From DATFPK01 sp035264885 (GTDB lineage Bacteria > Actinomycetota > Thermoleophilia > Solirubrobacterales > 70-9): DNA of 43,635 nucleotides. The position numbers and the translations under genes were made by a program. The stretch lies in the NCBI GenBank assembly GCA_035264885.1, contig DATFPK010000143.1, forward strand, positions 1-43,635. Direction: 5' to 3'. The notes under the pieces were generated by a model. That model saw nothing but the letters and a program-made list of their open reading frames with translations. It had not been told where the DNA came from and did no database searches. Within the stretch, counting starts at the first letter, position 1; each line of letters begins with the position of its first letter. This document shows positions 15,057-22,171 of this stretch, piece after piece.

Positions 15057-16951
15057 CCGGCGACCGTCTCGGCCGCGGCCGGGTCCGAGGCGACCATCGG
15101 CCCCTCCCCGGACGGGTCGGCGATGCCCTCCTCGATCCAGGCGTGGTCGCCGGCCAGGACCTGCATCGCGAGCTCGTAGTTCGAGTCGTCGTCGTTGGAC
15201 CAGAGGGCGCCGAACAGCGAGCGCACGCGGCGGCGGGCCTGGCGGCAGAACTGGTCGGCCAGGCGAACCGCCTCTTCGGCACGGTCGGGACGCTCGGTGC
15301 GGATCGTCTGGGCGTAGACCACCGCCGAGGAGATCGCGAAAAGCTCGGCGCCGATGTCGACCACGCGGCCGAGAACCGCCTGCTTGCGCTCCAGCTTCGC
15401 CTGCCAGCGGGTCATCGCATAGAAGGTCGAGCGGGCGAGCTTGCGCGAATTGCGCTCGGCGAAGCGCAGGTGCTCGGCGAGCGGGCCGAACTCCTCGAAC
15501 GAACCCGGCCGCTGGCCCTCACCGAACGCCAGCCCGGGCAGCCACTTGGCATAGAAGGACCCGGCGCCGAGGGCGCTCTTCGCCTTCTCCCCGAGCCCGC
15601 CCTCGCCCTCGAGCAGGTCGCCGGCGACTTCCAGGTGCTGGTCCACCGCCTCGCGGGCGATCAGCAGGTGCATGATCTCGGTCGACCCCTCGAAGATCCG
15701 GTTGATCCGCATGTCGCGAAGGAACTGCTCGGCGGGGACCGGCCTCTCCCCCCTGGCCTTCAGCGACTCGGCGGTCTCGTAGCCGCGGCCGCCGCGGATC
15801 TGGATCAGCTCGTCGATCACCTGCCAGGCGAGCTCGGAGCCGTAGAGCTTGGCGATCGCCGCCTCGATCCGGATGTCGTTCTTCTTGTCGTCCGCCAGGC
15901 GGCTGGCGACGTCGAGCATCGCCTCGAGGCCGAAGGCGCTGGCGGCGATGAAGGCGATCTTCTGAGCGACCGCGTCGTGCTTGCCGACCGGCTGGCCCCA
16001 TTGCACGCGCTCGGTGGCCCACTCACGAGCGGATTTGGTCGCCCACTTGGCCGTGCCGACGCAGATCGCCGGCAGCGCCAGGCGCCCGGTGTTGAGGGTC
16101 GAGAGGGCGATCTTCAGCCCCTGGCCCTCCTTCCCGATCAGGTTCTCGGCCGGCACGCGAACGTCGTCGAGCCGGGTGACCGAGTTCTCGATCCCGCGCA
16201 GCCCCATGAACGAGTTGCGGTGCTCGACGGTGACGCCCTCGGCGTCGTAGGGCAGGATGAATGCGCTGATGCCTCCCCGGCGGCCCTCGCCCTTCGGCAC
16301 CTGGGCCATCACGACGACGACGTCGGCGATCGCGCCGTTCGTCGCCCAGAGCTTGACGCCGTTGAGGACGTACTCGGAGCCGTCTTCGCTCGGCGCCGCG
16401 GTGGTCGCGAGCCGGGCCGGGTCGGACCCGACGTCGGGCTCGGTCAGCAGGAAGGCGGAGATGTGGGTGCGGGCCACCCTCGGCAGCCACTCGCGCTTCT
16501 GCTCCTCGGAGCCGAACAGCCGCAGCGGCTCGGCCAGCCCGATCGACTGGTGGGCCGAGAGCAGCGTCGACAGCGACGCGTGCCAGACGCCGGCGATCTG
16601 GAGCGCCCGGTTGTAATAGACCTGGGAGAGGCCCAGGCCCCCGTACTCCTCCGGGACCTTCATCCCGAGCGCGCCCAGCTCCTTGAGGCCATCGATGGCC
16701 TCCTCGGGGATCTTCGCGTCGCGCTCGATCTGCAGCGGATCGACCTCGCGCTCGAGGAAGTCGCGCAGCGCCCGCAGGAACCGCTCCCCCTTCTCGGCGG
16801 CGTCGGGATCGACCTTGGGCTGGGGGTGGATCAGGTCGAGCCGCAGGTTGCCGAGGAACAGCTCGCGGCCGAAGCTCGGGAGCTCCCACCCTTCCTCGCG
16901 GGCCGCCTCTGCGACCTCTCGCGATTGACGCTCACTGACCTCGACGCCCAT
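15053..16951 (-). CDS. Long acyl-CoA dehydrogenase (VLCAD/ACAD9-like)
   Basis: The protein has 632 aa, about 230 more than short- and medium-chain enzymes. The core shows FLLTEPDVGSDPARLATTA (FAD and substrate loop), ENLIGKEGQGLKIAL and the catalytic-base block RINRIFEGSTEIMH, with Glu in IFEGS. The C-terminal 170 or so residues form the extra helical domain typical of very-long-chain enzymes, which in mitochondria mediates membrane association. It catalyses FAD-dependent alpha,beta-dehydrogenation of acyl-CoA in beta-oxidation. GAGGTGA precedes the ATG. The last bases overlap the HD-GYP stop codon in opposite orientation. Confidence 0.95.
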   Translation of the reverse strand: MGVEVSERQSREVAEAAREEGWELPSFGRELFLGNLRLDLIHPQPKVDPDAAEKGERFLRALRDFLEREVDPLQIERDAKIPEEAIDGLKELGALGMKVPEEYGGLGLSQVYYNRALQIAGVWHASLSTLLSAHQSIGLAEPLRLFGSEEQKREWLPRVARTHISAFLLTEPDVGSDPARLATTAAPSEDGSEYVLNGVKLWATNGAIADVVVVMAQVPKGEGRRGGISAFILPYDAEGVTVEHRNSFMGLRGIENSVTRLDDVRVPAENLIGKEGQGLKIALSTLNTGRLALPAICVGTAKWATKSAREWATERVQWGQPVGKHDAVAQKIAFIAASAFGLEAMLDVASRLADDKKNDIRIEAAIAKLYGSELAWQVIDELIQIRGGRGYETAESLKARGERPVPAEQFLRDMRINRIFEGSTEIMHLLIAREAVDQHLEVAGDLLEGEGGLGEKAKSALGAGSFYAKWLPGLAFGEGQRPGSFEEFGPLAEHLRFAERNSRKLARSTFYAMTRWQAKLERKQAVLGRVVDIGAELFAISSAVVYAQTIRTERPDRAEEAVRLADQFCRQARRRVRSLFGALWSNDDDSNYELAMQVLAGDHAWIEEGIADPSGEGPMVASDPAAAETVAG

Positions 16952-17009
16952 TCGTCACCTCGCTCCTCGGCAGCCGGTTACGGTCGACGGATACCCGCGG
17001 CGCTGCGGA

Positions 17010-17402
17010 TCAGTCGCTCCACCAGCCGGGGACGAGCTCCCCCCGGTCGCCCTCGTGGTGCGGCCCGAAGGCCAGCAGGTCGAGGCCGTCGTCGGCGGCT
17101 TCGAACTGGCGGGTCACCCCCGGCGAGACCCGCACCGCGTCGAGCTCGGCCAGCTCGAGGATGTCGTCGTCGAGCTTGACCCTCCCGGAGCCGCGGATCA
17201 CCACGTAGACCTCCTCGGCTTCGTCGTGGCGGTGGCCGAACCCCTGCCGCTTGCCCGGCTTGACGCGGTGGTAGCTGAAGCCGGTCTGCTCGGCGTCGAA
17301 GTCGCTCCGCGCGAAACGGGCCTCCTGGTGGTCCTCGAAGCCGAACTTCGGCGCCGAGTCCTCGACCTCGGTCAGGTTCTTGTGCGTGTAGGGATCCGGC
17401 AC
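17010..17402 (-). CDS. Small cupin protein
   Basis: This is a 130-aa single-domain cupin. Motif 1 is seen as GFGHRHDEAEEVYVVIRGSG (His57, His59, Glu in the following acidic run, Gly), and motif 2 is degenerate (LDAVRVSPGVTRQF and then no clear His-x3-N). A metal site is possible but incomplete. No signal peptide is present. The GTG at 17402 was chosen because the cupin fold begins soon after and because the reading frame upstream overlaps the mannosyltransferase gene. TAGAGT, formed partly by the stop codon of that gene, lies 8 nt before the GTG. The substrate is unknown. Confidence 0.8.
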   Translation of the reverse strand: MPDPYTHKNLTEVEDSAPKFGFEDHQEARFARSDFDAEQTGFSYHRVKPGKRQGFGHRHDEAEEVYVVIRGSGRVKLDDDILELAELDAVRVSPGVTRQFEAADDGLDLLAFGPHHEGDRGELVPGWWSD

Positions 17403-17410
17403 GGTGACGG

Positions 17411-17416
17411 ACTCTA
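17411..17416 (-). promoter_or_regulatory. -10 box TAGAGT made from an upstream TAG stop
   Basis: TAGAGT is 8 nt before the cupin GTG, and its TAG is the stop codon of the mannosyltransferase gene. No Shine-Dalgarno sequence lies in between. Confidence 0.42.
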
Positions 17417-18625
17417 GACCCAGCGCCCGTTCGCAAGCTCCACGGCGTAGAGGACGAAGAGCAGGACCGACGGGACGAGGACCCCCGCCAGGCGAGCCCG
17501 GGTCGAAGCCCAGCCGGCCAGCCACATGTGGAGCGGGAAGAGGACCAGCAGGTAGCGCGAGAACGAGGTGAGCGGGTCGTCGGGCGCCGGCGCCGAGAGC
17601 GGCACCAGCATCGCCAGGCCGGCGTAGACGCCGTAGGCCGGGGGGAGGCGGCGGCAGGCGCCGACCAGCGCCACGGCGGCGAAGACCAGCCACGCGAACT
17701 CACGCAGGGCGCGGAGCGAGACGTACGTGGGGTCCCCGTAGGCGACTGCTCGGCCCAGGCCCGGGCCGGTCGCAAGGTCTCCCACGGCCTCGATGGCATC
17801 CTCGGCCGCGAGCCAGGTCGCGGCCAGAGGGACGTCGACCTGCCGGTCCCAGACCTCGTCCTGGGCATGTAGCGAAGCGAGGGCGTCGCCGGTTGACGCC
17901 CACCCGTAGGCGAGAAAGCCGGCGCAGGCGAGCGGGACCGCGGCCAGCAGGACGAGGTCGCGGCGGACGGGGAACCGCGGCGACCAGCCCGCCTGTTTCG
18001 GGACCGGCGCCCGGTCCGCGCGCGGTCCGTAGAGGTAGAGGAGGACGATCGGCACGATCAGCAGCACGCCGGTGTTGCGGGTCAGCGCCGCCGCGGCCGC
18101 CAGCCCCACCGCCCAGCCCCAGCGACCGAGCCGGGCGGAATAGATCGACCCCACCGTGAGTGCGAGGAACAGCGCCTCGGTCATCACCGCCGGCAGGAAG
18201 ACGCCGGTCGGGAAGAGCGCGACGATCCAGACCGCCCGCGAAGCCGCGGCCCCGCCGAGCTCGAGTTCGGTCAGCCGGTGCAGGAGGAGGAGCGCGGCGA
18301 AGGTGGCGGCCACGGAGACGAGCAGGCCGGCGACGGCCGGTGAGCCGATCGGCGCGCCCAGCGCGCTCGCCAGCAGCGGGTAGAGCGGGAAGAAGGCGAG
18401 CCGGATCTCGTTGTAGCCGTGGTCGGTGATCCGCAGGTACCACTCGGAGTCCCAGCGGAAGGCGGTCGCTCCGAACCATTCACCGAGGGGGCCCGACTGG
18501 TGGGTGCCCGGGTAGCTCTCGTGCACGCCGAGCAGCGCATAGGCGACGCCGCCCACGACGAAGGAGAGGGCGATGCAGGCGGCGGTGGCCATCGCCGCCT
18601 GGCGAGCGGCATCGTCCCAGCGCAT
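17414..18625 (-). CDS. PIG-V / GT76-like membrane mannosyltransferase
   Basis: The protein has about 403 aa from the ATG at 18625, with roughly 10 hydrophobic segments. The first large outer loop holds RWDSEWYLRITDHGY, followed by LAFFPLYPLLA, matching the PIG-V signature of an acidic residue in a W/D-rich loop and an F-P-L-Y-P tract. VMTEALFLAL is a further family block. These polyprenyl-phosphate-sugar-dependent enzymes transfer mannose at the outer face of the membrane. The start was chosen because TAGCCT lies 7 nt before this ATG and because further upstream codons would run into the divergent SGNH gene. Acceptor and sugar are not determined. Confidence 0.82.
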   Translation of the reverse strand: MRWDDAARQAAMATAACIALSFVVGGVAYALLGVHESYPGTHQSGPLGEWFGATAFRWDSEWYLRITDHGYNEIRLAFFPLYPLLASALGAPIGSPAVAGLLVSVAATFAALLLLHRLTELELGGAAASRAVWIVALFPTGVFLPAVMTEALFLALTVGSIYSARLGRWGWAVGLAAAAALTRNTGVLLIVPIVLLYLYGPRADRAPVPKQAGWSPRFPVRRDLVLLAAVPLACAGFLAYGWASTGDALASLHAQDEVWDRQVDVPLAATWLAAEDAIEAVGDLATGPGLGRAVAYGDPTYVSLRALREFAWLVFAAVALVGACRRLPPAYGVYAGLAMLVPLSAPAPDDPLTSFSRYLLVLFPLHMWLAGWASTRARLAGVLVPSVLLFVLYAVELANGRWV

Positions 18626-18632
18626 CGGCGGC

Positions 18633-18638
18633 AGGCTA
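18633..18638 (-). promoter_or_regulatory. -10 box TAGCCT, leaderless start of the mannosyltransferase gene
   Basis: TAGCCT lies 7 nt upstream of the ATG at 18625. It overlaps the opposite-strand TAGATT by 2 bp within a shared CTAG. Confidence 0.5.
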
Positions 18639-18642
18639 GATT
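18637..18642 (+). promoter_or_regulatory. -10 box TAGATT, leaderless start of the SGNH gene
   Basis: TAGATT lies 8 nt before the ATG at 18651. Only 25 bp separate the two divergent start codons, so there is no room for two leaders. Confidence 0.5.
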
Positions 18643-18650
18643 GCGCCCTC

Positions 18651-19508
18651 ATGCGGCGACTCGTCCCAATCGCGGCGCTGGTCGTCCTCGCCGCCGCCGG
18701 CGCCACGCCGGCCGCGGCGGCGACACCCAGGTTCGACGCCTACGTCGCCTGCAGCCTGCACACCGAGGACGCCGCCCAGCGCTGCTCGCTCGGGGCGACG
18801 CCGGCGGCCGTCTTCCGGGCGCTCGCCCGGCGCGAGGTCTCCTACAGGGTCTGCGTCCGCAAGCCGGGCGGCCACACTCATTGCCGACGCCGGACGACGG
18901 GCCTCCGCGGTGAGCCTTCCCGCGCCGCGATCGGCCTCACCGGGCCCGGCCGCTACACGGTCGCCTGGTTCGTCGGCGACGCGCGGGTCGAACGGGTGCA
19001 GTTCCGCGCCCGCGCCCCCCGGGTCTTCGTCAACGGCGACTCCCTGGCGGTCGGCACGAAGCCGTACCTGCCGCGGGCCCTGCCAGGATGGCCACTGACG
19101 CAGTCGACCTCGATCTCGCGTCACGCGCCCGAGGGCGTCGACCTCCTGCGGCGTCAGCGCAACCTGGCGCGGATCGTGGTGATGAGCCTGGGAACCAACG
19201 ACGACCCTCGCGCAACGGAGACGTTCGGCAGGGCGGTCCGGCAGGCCGTCGGGCTGGTCGGCAGACGGGGGTGCGTCGTCTGGCCCAACATCGTCCGCCC
19301 GCCGGTGGGCGGCCACAGCTACGCCGGCTACAACGCCGTCCTCGCCCGGTTGAACCGCCGCTTTGACCGGCTCCTGGTCGTCGACTGGGCTCAGATGGTG
19401 CGCGAGAACCCCCAGTGGATGAGGTCCGACGGGGTCCACCCGGACGCCGAGGGCTACCGCGCGCGGGCGCAGGCGATCGCCGCCAAGGTCCGGCGCTGTC
19501 TCGACTGA
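18651..19508 (+). CDS. Secreted SGNH hydrolase with an N-terminal four-Cys module
   Basis: The protein has 285 aa. Residues 1-24 are a signal peptide (MRRLVPIAALVVLAAAGA, ending near AAAA). Residues about 27-122 form a module with Cys34, Cys45, Cys68 and Cys78, and motifs YVACS, YRVCVRKPGG and YTVAWFVG. Residues about 124-285 are an SGNH hydrolase: VNGDSLAVG (nucleophile Ser131), MSLGTNDD (Asn183) and SDGVHPDAEGY (Asp260, His263). It probably removes acyl groups from a cell-surface glycan or lipid. The first module is homologous to the whole of the small secreted protein at 41543-41926. A collagen-like gene follows 2 bp after the stop. Confidence 0.9.
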   Translation: MRRLVPIAALVVLAAAGATPAAAATPRFDAYVACSLHTEDAAQRCSLGATPAAVFRALARREVSYRVCVRKPGGHTHCRRRTTGLRGEPSRAAIGLTGPGRYTVAWFVGDARVERVQFRARAPRVFVNGDSLAVGTKPYLPRALPGWPLTQSTSISRHAPEGVDLLRRQRNLARIVVMSLGTNDDPRATETFGRAVRQAVGLVGRRGCVVWPNIVRPPVGGHSYAGYNAVLARLNRRFDRLLVVDWAQMVRENPQWMRSDGVHPDAEGYRARAQAIAAKVRRCLD

Positions 19509-19510
19509 CG

Positions 19511-19876
19511 GTGCCCGAGCTCTCCCCCACCCGCCTGCTGATCCTCGTCGCGGTGGTCGCCTGCGTGGTCGGCGCCGCAGTCGGCACCGCCACCACCCTG
19601 CTCGTCGGGGATCCCGGGCCGCCCGGTGATCGCGGTGCACAGGGCCCGCGGGGCGAACCGGGGCCCCAGGGACCGCAGGGGCCGCCCGGGGACACGTCCG
19701 CGGCCGAGACAGCAGTCGCCGACCTCGCGGCCGAGGTCGACGACCTGACCGCGCGGGTCGAGGACCTCGAGTCCGACGGTGCGGCCGGCGAGGACCTCAC
19801 CGATCTCGAAGAGCGGCTCAGCGACCTCGAGAGCCTGGTCTCCGACCTCTGCTTCGAGCTCGACCTGGTCTGCTGA
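19511..19876 (+). CDS. Collagen-like, coiled-coil membrane-anchored protein
   Basis: The protein has 121 aa from GTG. Residues about 8-32 form one membrane helix (LLILVAVVACVVGAAVGTA). Ten Gly-X-Y triplets follow, from GDPGPPGDRG to GPPGDT (about 37-66), then a heptad-rich acidic coiled coil (AAEVDDLTARVEDLESD, LTDLEERLSDLESLV) and a last segment with Cys at its end (LCFELDLVC). A short trimeric collagen-like stalk with a coiled-coil trimerisation domain outside the cell is the likely shape, possibly locked by the terminal cysteines. Its start lies 2 bp after the SGNH stop, so the two are probably made together at the surface. Confidence 0.85.
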   Translation: MPELSPTRLLILVAVVACVVGAAVGTATTLLVGDPGPPGDRGAQGPRGEPGPQGPQGPPGDTSAAETAVADLAAEVDDLTARVEDLESDGAAGEDLTDLEERLSDLESLVSDLCFELDLVC

Positions 19877-19932
19877 AGGCCGGCCCAGGCACGGGAGCTG
19901 GCGCTCAGGCCCCGGAAACGGCGCCTGAAACG

Positions 19933-19965
19933 GGCTGTGCCCGGTCGGGCAGACCGGGCACAGCT
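19933..19965 (+). terminator. Strong bidirectional hairpin between convergent genes
   Basis: The arms GCTGTGCCCGGTC (19934-19946) and GACCGGGCACAGC (19952-19964) pair perfectly over 13 bp around a 5-nt loop, with a G-T extension. There is no T-tract. It lies between the convergent collagen-like and sigma factor genes, so it probably acts as a terminator. Confidence 0.6.
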
Positions 19966-20042
19966 GGGCAGGGAGGCTCGACGGCCTCTCGTGTCGGCGA
20001 CCGCGGTCCCAGCGCGCAGTCGCCGTGTCACGACCATGATTA

Positions 20043-20060
20043 CCCGCGCCTGGCGCGGGC
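20043..20060. terminator. Small GC-rich hairpin
   Basis: CCCGCGC and GCGCGGG form a 7-bp stem with a 3-nt loop. It is the second of three stem-loops in the 233-bp convergent spacer 19877-20109. Apart from the hairpins I see nothing else in this spacer. Confidence 0.35.
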
Positions 20061-20075
20061 CTAAACCTCGGCGCC

Positions 20076-20111
20076 GAAAAATTTCCGACGGCCCCGTGGG
20101 CCGCGGCCGTC
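20076..20111 (-). terminator. Intrinsic terminator of the sigma factor gene
   Basis: On the minus strand GACGGCC and GGCCGTC (20105-20111 and 20087-20093) pair over 7 bp with an 11-nt loop, followed by GGAAATTTTTC. The first arm includes part of the sigma factor stop codon region. The T-run makes this the clearest intrinsic terminator in the window. Confidence 0.6.
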
Positions 20112-20973
20112 AGGCGACGAGCTCGTAGTCGAGCTCGGCCGCCGATCCACGCAGCTTCTCGAGCGCCCGCCGCAGGATCCGCGAGACGTGGACCTGCGAG
20201 ACGCCGACCTCGGTCGCGATCTCCTCCTGGGTCAGGTCGCGCCTGAAGCGGAGGTCGATGCAGCGCCGCTCACGCTCGTCGAGCACCTCCATCGCCGCCC
20301 GCACGGCGATCTGGGACTCGACCGAGTCGAGCTTCGGGTCGCGGTCGCCAACCGCCTCGACAGCCGGCGGCGAGTCGCCGTCGTCGGACCGGAAAGGGAC
20401 GTCCAGGGAGACCGTCTTCGCGGCCTCGATCGCGCCCAGCGCCTCCACCACGTCGTCGGGGGTGAGCTCGGTCCGCTCGGCGACCTCGTGGACGCTCGGC
20501 GGCCGCTCGAGCTCACCGGTGAGGGCCTCGGAGATCCGCCCGACCTCGAGCGCGCGCTCCTTGACGCCGCGCGGCATGTGCAGCGGCATCACGCGGTCGC
20601 GGAAGTGCCGCTTGACCTCGCCGAGGATCGTCGGGACGGCGTAGGCCTGGAAGCTGCTCCCCTGGTCGGGGTCGTAGCGGTCGATCGCCTTGACGAGGCC
20701 GAGGCAGGCCACCTGGAACAGGTCCTCGTAGGGCTCGCTGGCCGACCGGTAGCGCCGCGAGAGCGCCCGGGCGAGCGGCAGGTAGAGCGCTGTCAGCTCG
20801 TCGCGCGCAGAGTCGTCGCCCTGCTGGCGGTAGCGATGGAACAACCTTGCCTCGGCGGGGGTCAAGCCCGACCTCCTAACGAATTCCTCGCTGCGGTACC
20901 GGGGCGCGACCGCGATGAGGTTCCCTGCCTCGTCTATTCGGTCAGCGGCCCCGGGATGGCCCTGTGTCACCAC
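20110..20973 (-). CDS. RNA polymerase sigma factor, SigB/SigF family
   Basis: This 287-aa group 3 sigma-70 factor shows region 2 (YEDLFQVACLGLVKAIDRYD, FQAYAVPTILGEVKRHFRD), region 3 (MPRGVKERALEV, RPPSVHEVAERTELTPDDV) and region 4 helix-turn-helix (DLTQEEIATEVGVSQVHVSRILRRALEKL). Length and motifs fit the SigB/SigF/SigG stress and sporulation family. The first 30 residues before region 2 are unusual in sequence. No anti-sigma or anti-anti-sigma gene is adjacent, so control is presumably from elsewhere. The start is GTG, followed directly by a second GTG codon. A cyclic-nucleotide-binding protein gene lies upstream in the same direction, 67 bp away. Confidence 0.93.
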   Translation of the reverse strand: MVTQGHPGAADRIDEAGNLIAVAPRYRSEEFVRRSGLTPAEARLFHRYRQQGDDSARDELTALYLPLARALSRRYRSASEPYEDLFQVACLGLVKAIDRYDPDQGSSFQAYAVPTILGEVKRHFRDRVMPLHMPRGVKERALEVGRISEALTGELERPPSVHEVAERTELTPDDVVEALGAIEAAKTVSLDVPFRSDDGDSPPAVEAVGDRDPKLDSVESQIAVRAAMEVLDERERRCIDLRFRRDLTQEEIATEVGVSQVHVSRILRRALEKLRGSAAELDYELVA

Positions 20974-20990
20974 GGGTGCCCGTGAGCGGA

Positions 20991-21009
20991 ATGTTAGGAC
21001 ATCTTAGGA
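20991..21009 (-). repeat. Tandem direct repeat in the sigma factor promoter
   Basis: ATGTTAGGA and ATCTTAGGA lie 10 bp apart on the plus strand, one helical turn. On the minus strand the first contains TAACAT, a good -10 box about 17 nt before the sigma factor GTG. The pair may bind a regulator on one DNA face. Confidence 0.35.
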
Positions 21010-21040
21010 ATACGCGAACGTCGCCGGGGCCGGCGCGCGG

Positions 21041-21439
21041 CTACTCGGCGACGGGGCCGCGGCGCTCCCCGGCCAACTGCTCGATCTTCGCGTAGACGCC
21101 CGGAAGGACCTTCTTGAGCCGCTGGAGCTCCCAGCGCTCGATCTTGATCAGCTTGACCCGCGACGTCGCGGTCACGGTCGCGCTGCGCCGCTCCTTCTCG
21201 AGCAGGCCGATCTCGCCGAAGATGTCGCCCGTGCTGAGCTCACCGACCTCCTCGCCGTCGCGGGTGACCTTGGCGCTGCCCTCCTCGATCGCCATGAAGT
21301 GATTGGCGTAGTCGCCCTCCTTGACGATCTGGGTGCCCTCGGCCACCTCGTCGCTGGTCGCGAAGGTGGTCACCACCCGGAGGTCCTCGTCGGGAACGTC
21401 CTGGAAGATCGGAATCCTCTTCAGCTGGGTCGCATCCAT
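21041..21439 (-). CDS. Stand-alone cyclic-nucleotide-binding domain protein
   Basis: This 132-aa protein consists almost only of a CRP-type cNMP-binding beta barrel: IFQDVPDEDLRVVTTF, VKEGDYANHFMAIEEGSAKV, TGDIFGEIGLLEKERRSATVTA (phosphate-binding cassette, with Gly-Glu and Arg-Ser-Ala) and a C-terminal helix. There is no DNA-binding helix-turn-helix, so it is not a CRP-like transcription factor by itself and may act by protein contact. GAGGAG lies 7 nt before the ATG. TAGGTT at 21468-21473 is a plausible -10 box with a leader of about 25 nt. The ligand (cAMP, c-di-GMP or none) cannot be read. Confidence 0.88.
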   Translation of the reverse strand: MDATQLKRIPIFQDVPDEDLRVVTTFATSDEVAEGTQIVKEGDYANHFMAIEEGSAKVTRDGEEVGELSTGDIFGEIGLLEKERRSATVTATSRVKLIKIERWELQRLKKVLPGVYAKIEQLAGERRGPVAE

Positions 21440-21467
21440 CCGCTTCTCCTCGGGGTCGGCTGCGGGG

Positions 21468-21473
21468 AACCTA
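21468..21473 (-). promoter_or_regulatory. -10 box TAGGTT of the cNMP-binding gene
   Basis: TAGGTT stands about 28 nt before the ATG, leaving room for the visible GAGGAG ribosome binding site. It is an example of an ordinary leadered promoter, in contrast to the leaderless set. Confidence 0.4.
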
Positions 21474-21500
21474 TCCGATCGGCGCCCGGGCGGGTGTGCG

Positions 21501-21506
21501 TAATCT
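21501..21506 (+). promoter_or_regulatory. -10 box TAATCT, leaderless start
   Basis: TAATCT is 8 nt before the ATG at 21515. No Shine-Dalgarno sequence lies between them. Confidence 0.5.
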
Positions 21507-21514
21507 CCCGGCCG

Positions 21515-22171
21515 ATGAGCACGCGGACCGTCATCGCGGTGCTGGTCGCGGTGACGGCCGCGGTCGCCATCGCCGCTGTCGCGATCGACGGCGGCGACGA
21601 CGAGGCGGCCGCCAAGGCGGAGCCCGTCCCCGGGCTGCCGAACGTCGAGATCGTCTCGCCCCGAAACGGCTCCCGGCACGAGAACCGCGCGGTCGTCGTC
21701 AAGCTCAAGATCGAGAACTTCAAGCTGTCGCCGCTGCACTTCGGCAAGGCGCCGGAGCTGGGTGAGGGCCACATCAAGTTCTCCCTGAACCGGGTTCCGG
21801 ATTGCGTGGACCCGGAGAAGCTCGAGCGGGCGATCAACAGCCCGTTCGGCAGCGGCCGGCTGATCGGCCGCTCGTTCGACTTCCCGAGGCATTCCGGGCC
21901 GAACGGGGTCCTGGCCGAGCGGATCGGATCGGCCGGGCTCTACTCGCCGGCGACACTGCCCGAGATCTACTACGAGCGGCTCCCGCCCGGCTTCTACCGG
22001 CTGATCATCACCCTGGCCCGCAACGACGGGACGTCCACCCCGTTCCACGGGGTCACGAACTTCGAGATCCTCGTCGACCCGCGCCGGCTGGAGGGGGACC
22101 GGCCGCCGCCGCCCGAGCCCGACTGCGAGGGCAAGGTATCGAGCGCCGAGGCCGCGTCGCGGATCCGCTGA
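21515..22171 (+). CDS. Exported paralogue of the HxH lipoprotein
   Basis: The protein has 218 aa. Residues about 5-26 form a signal anchor or uncleaved signal peptide (VIAVLVAVTAAVAIAAVAI); no lipobox Cys is present. The outer domain matches the lipoprotein at 12984-13481: GEGHIKFSLN, FDFPRHSGPNGVLA, GLYSPATLPEIYYERLPPG and LARNDG, ending in GVTNFEILV. It differs by an insertion of about 35 residues (around PDCVDPEKLERA) and by loss of three of the four His residues (HLH becomes HIK, GEH becomes GFY, NDH becomes NDG). It is probably structural or ligand-binding, not metal-binding. The ATG at 21515 is supported by TAATCT 8 nt upstream. Confidence 0.8.
   Translation: MSTRTVIAVLVAVTAAVAIAAVAIDGGDDEAAAKAEPVPGLPNVEIVSPRNGSRHENRAVVVKLKIENFKLSPLHFGKAPELGEGHIKFSLNRVPDCVDPEKLERAINSPFGSGRLIGRSFDFPRHSGPNGVLAERIGSAGLYSPATLPEIYYERLPPGFYRLIITLARNDGTSTPFHGVTNFEILVDPRRLEGDRPPPPEPDCEGKVSSAEAASRIR

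Noticed and set aside
14447..17179. 910-codon plus-strand open frame across HD-GYP and acyl-CoA dehydrogenase
   Set aside because: It runs out-of-frame through one convincing gene and antisense to another; no domain is visible.
17403..17693. Extended cupin reading frame starting at 17693
   Set aside because: The extra 97 codons are antisense-like Arg/Pro/Gly-rich sequence inside the mannosyltransferase gene; the cupin fold starts after the GTG at 17402.
18626..18706. Mannosyltransferase start at 18706 and SGNH start at 18573
   Set aside because: Either would make the divergent genes overlap by tens of bases; the ATGs at 18625 and 18651 each have a well-placed -10 box, and a signal peptide begins at the latter.
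21440..22048. N-terminal extension of the cNMP-binding protein to 22048
   Set aside because: It lies opposite the HxH paralogue gene, and the ATG at 21439 has a good ribosome binding site.
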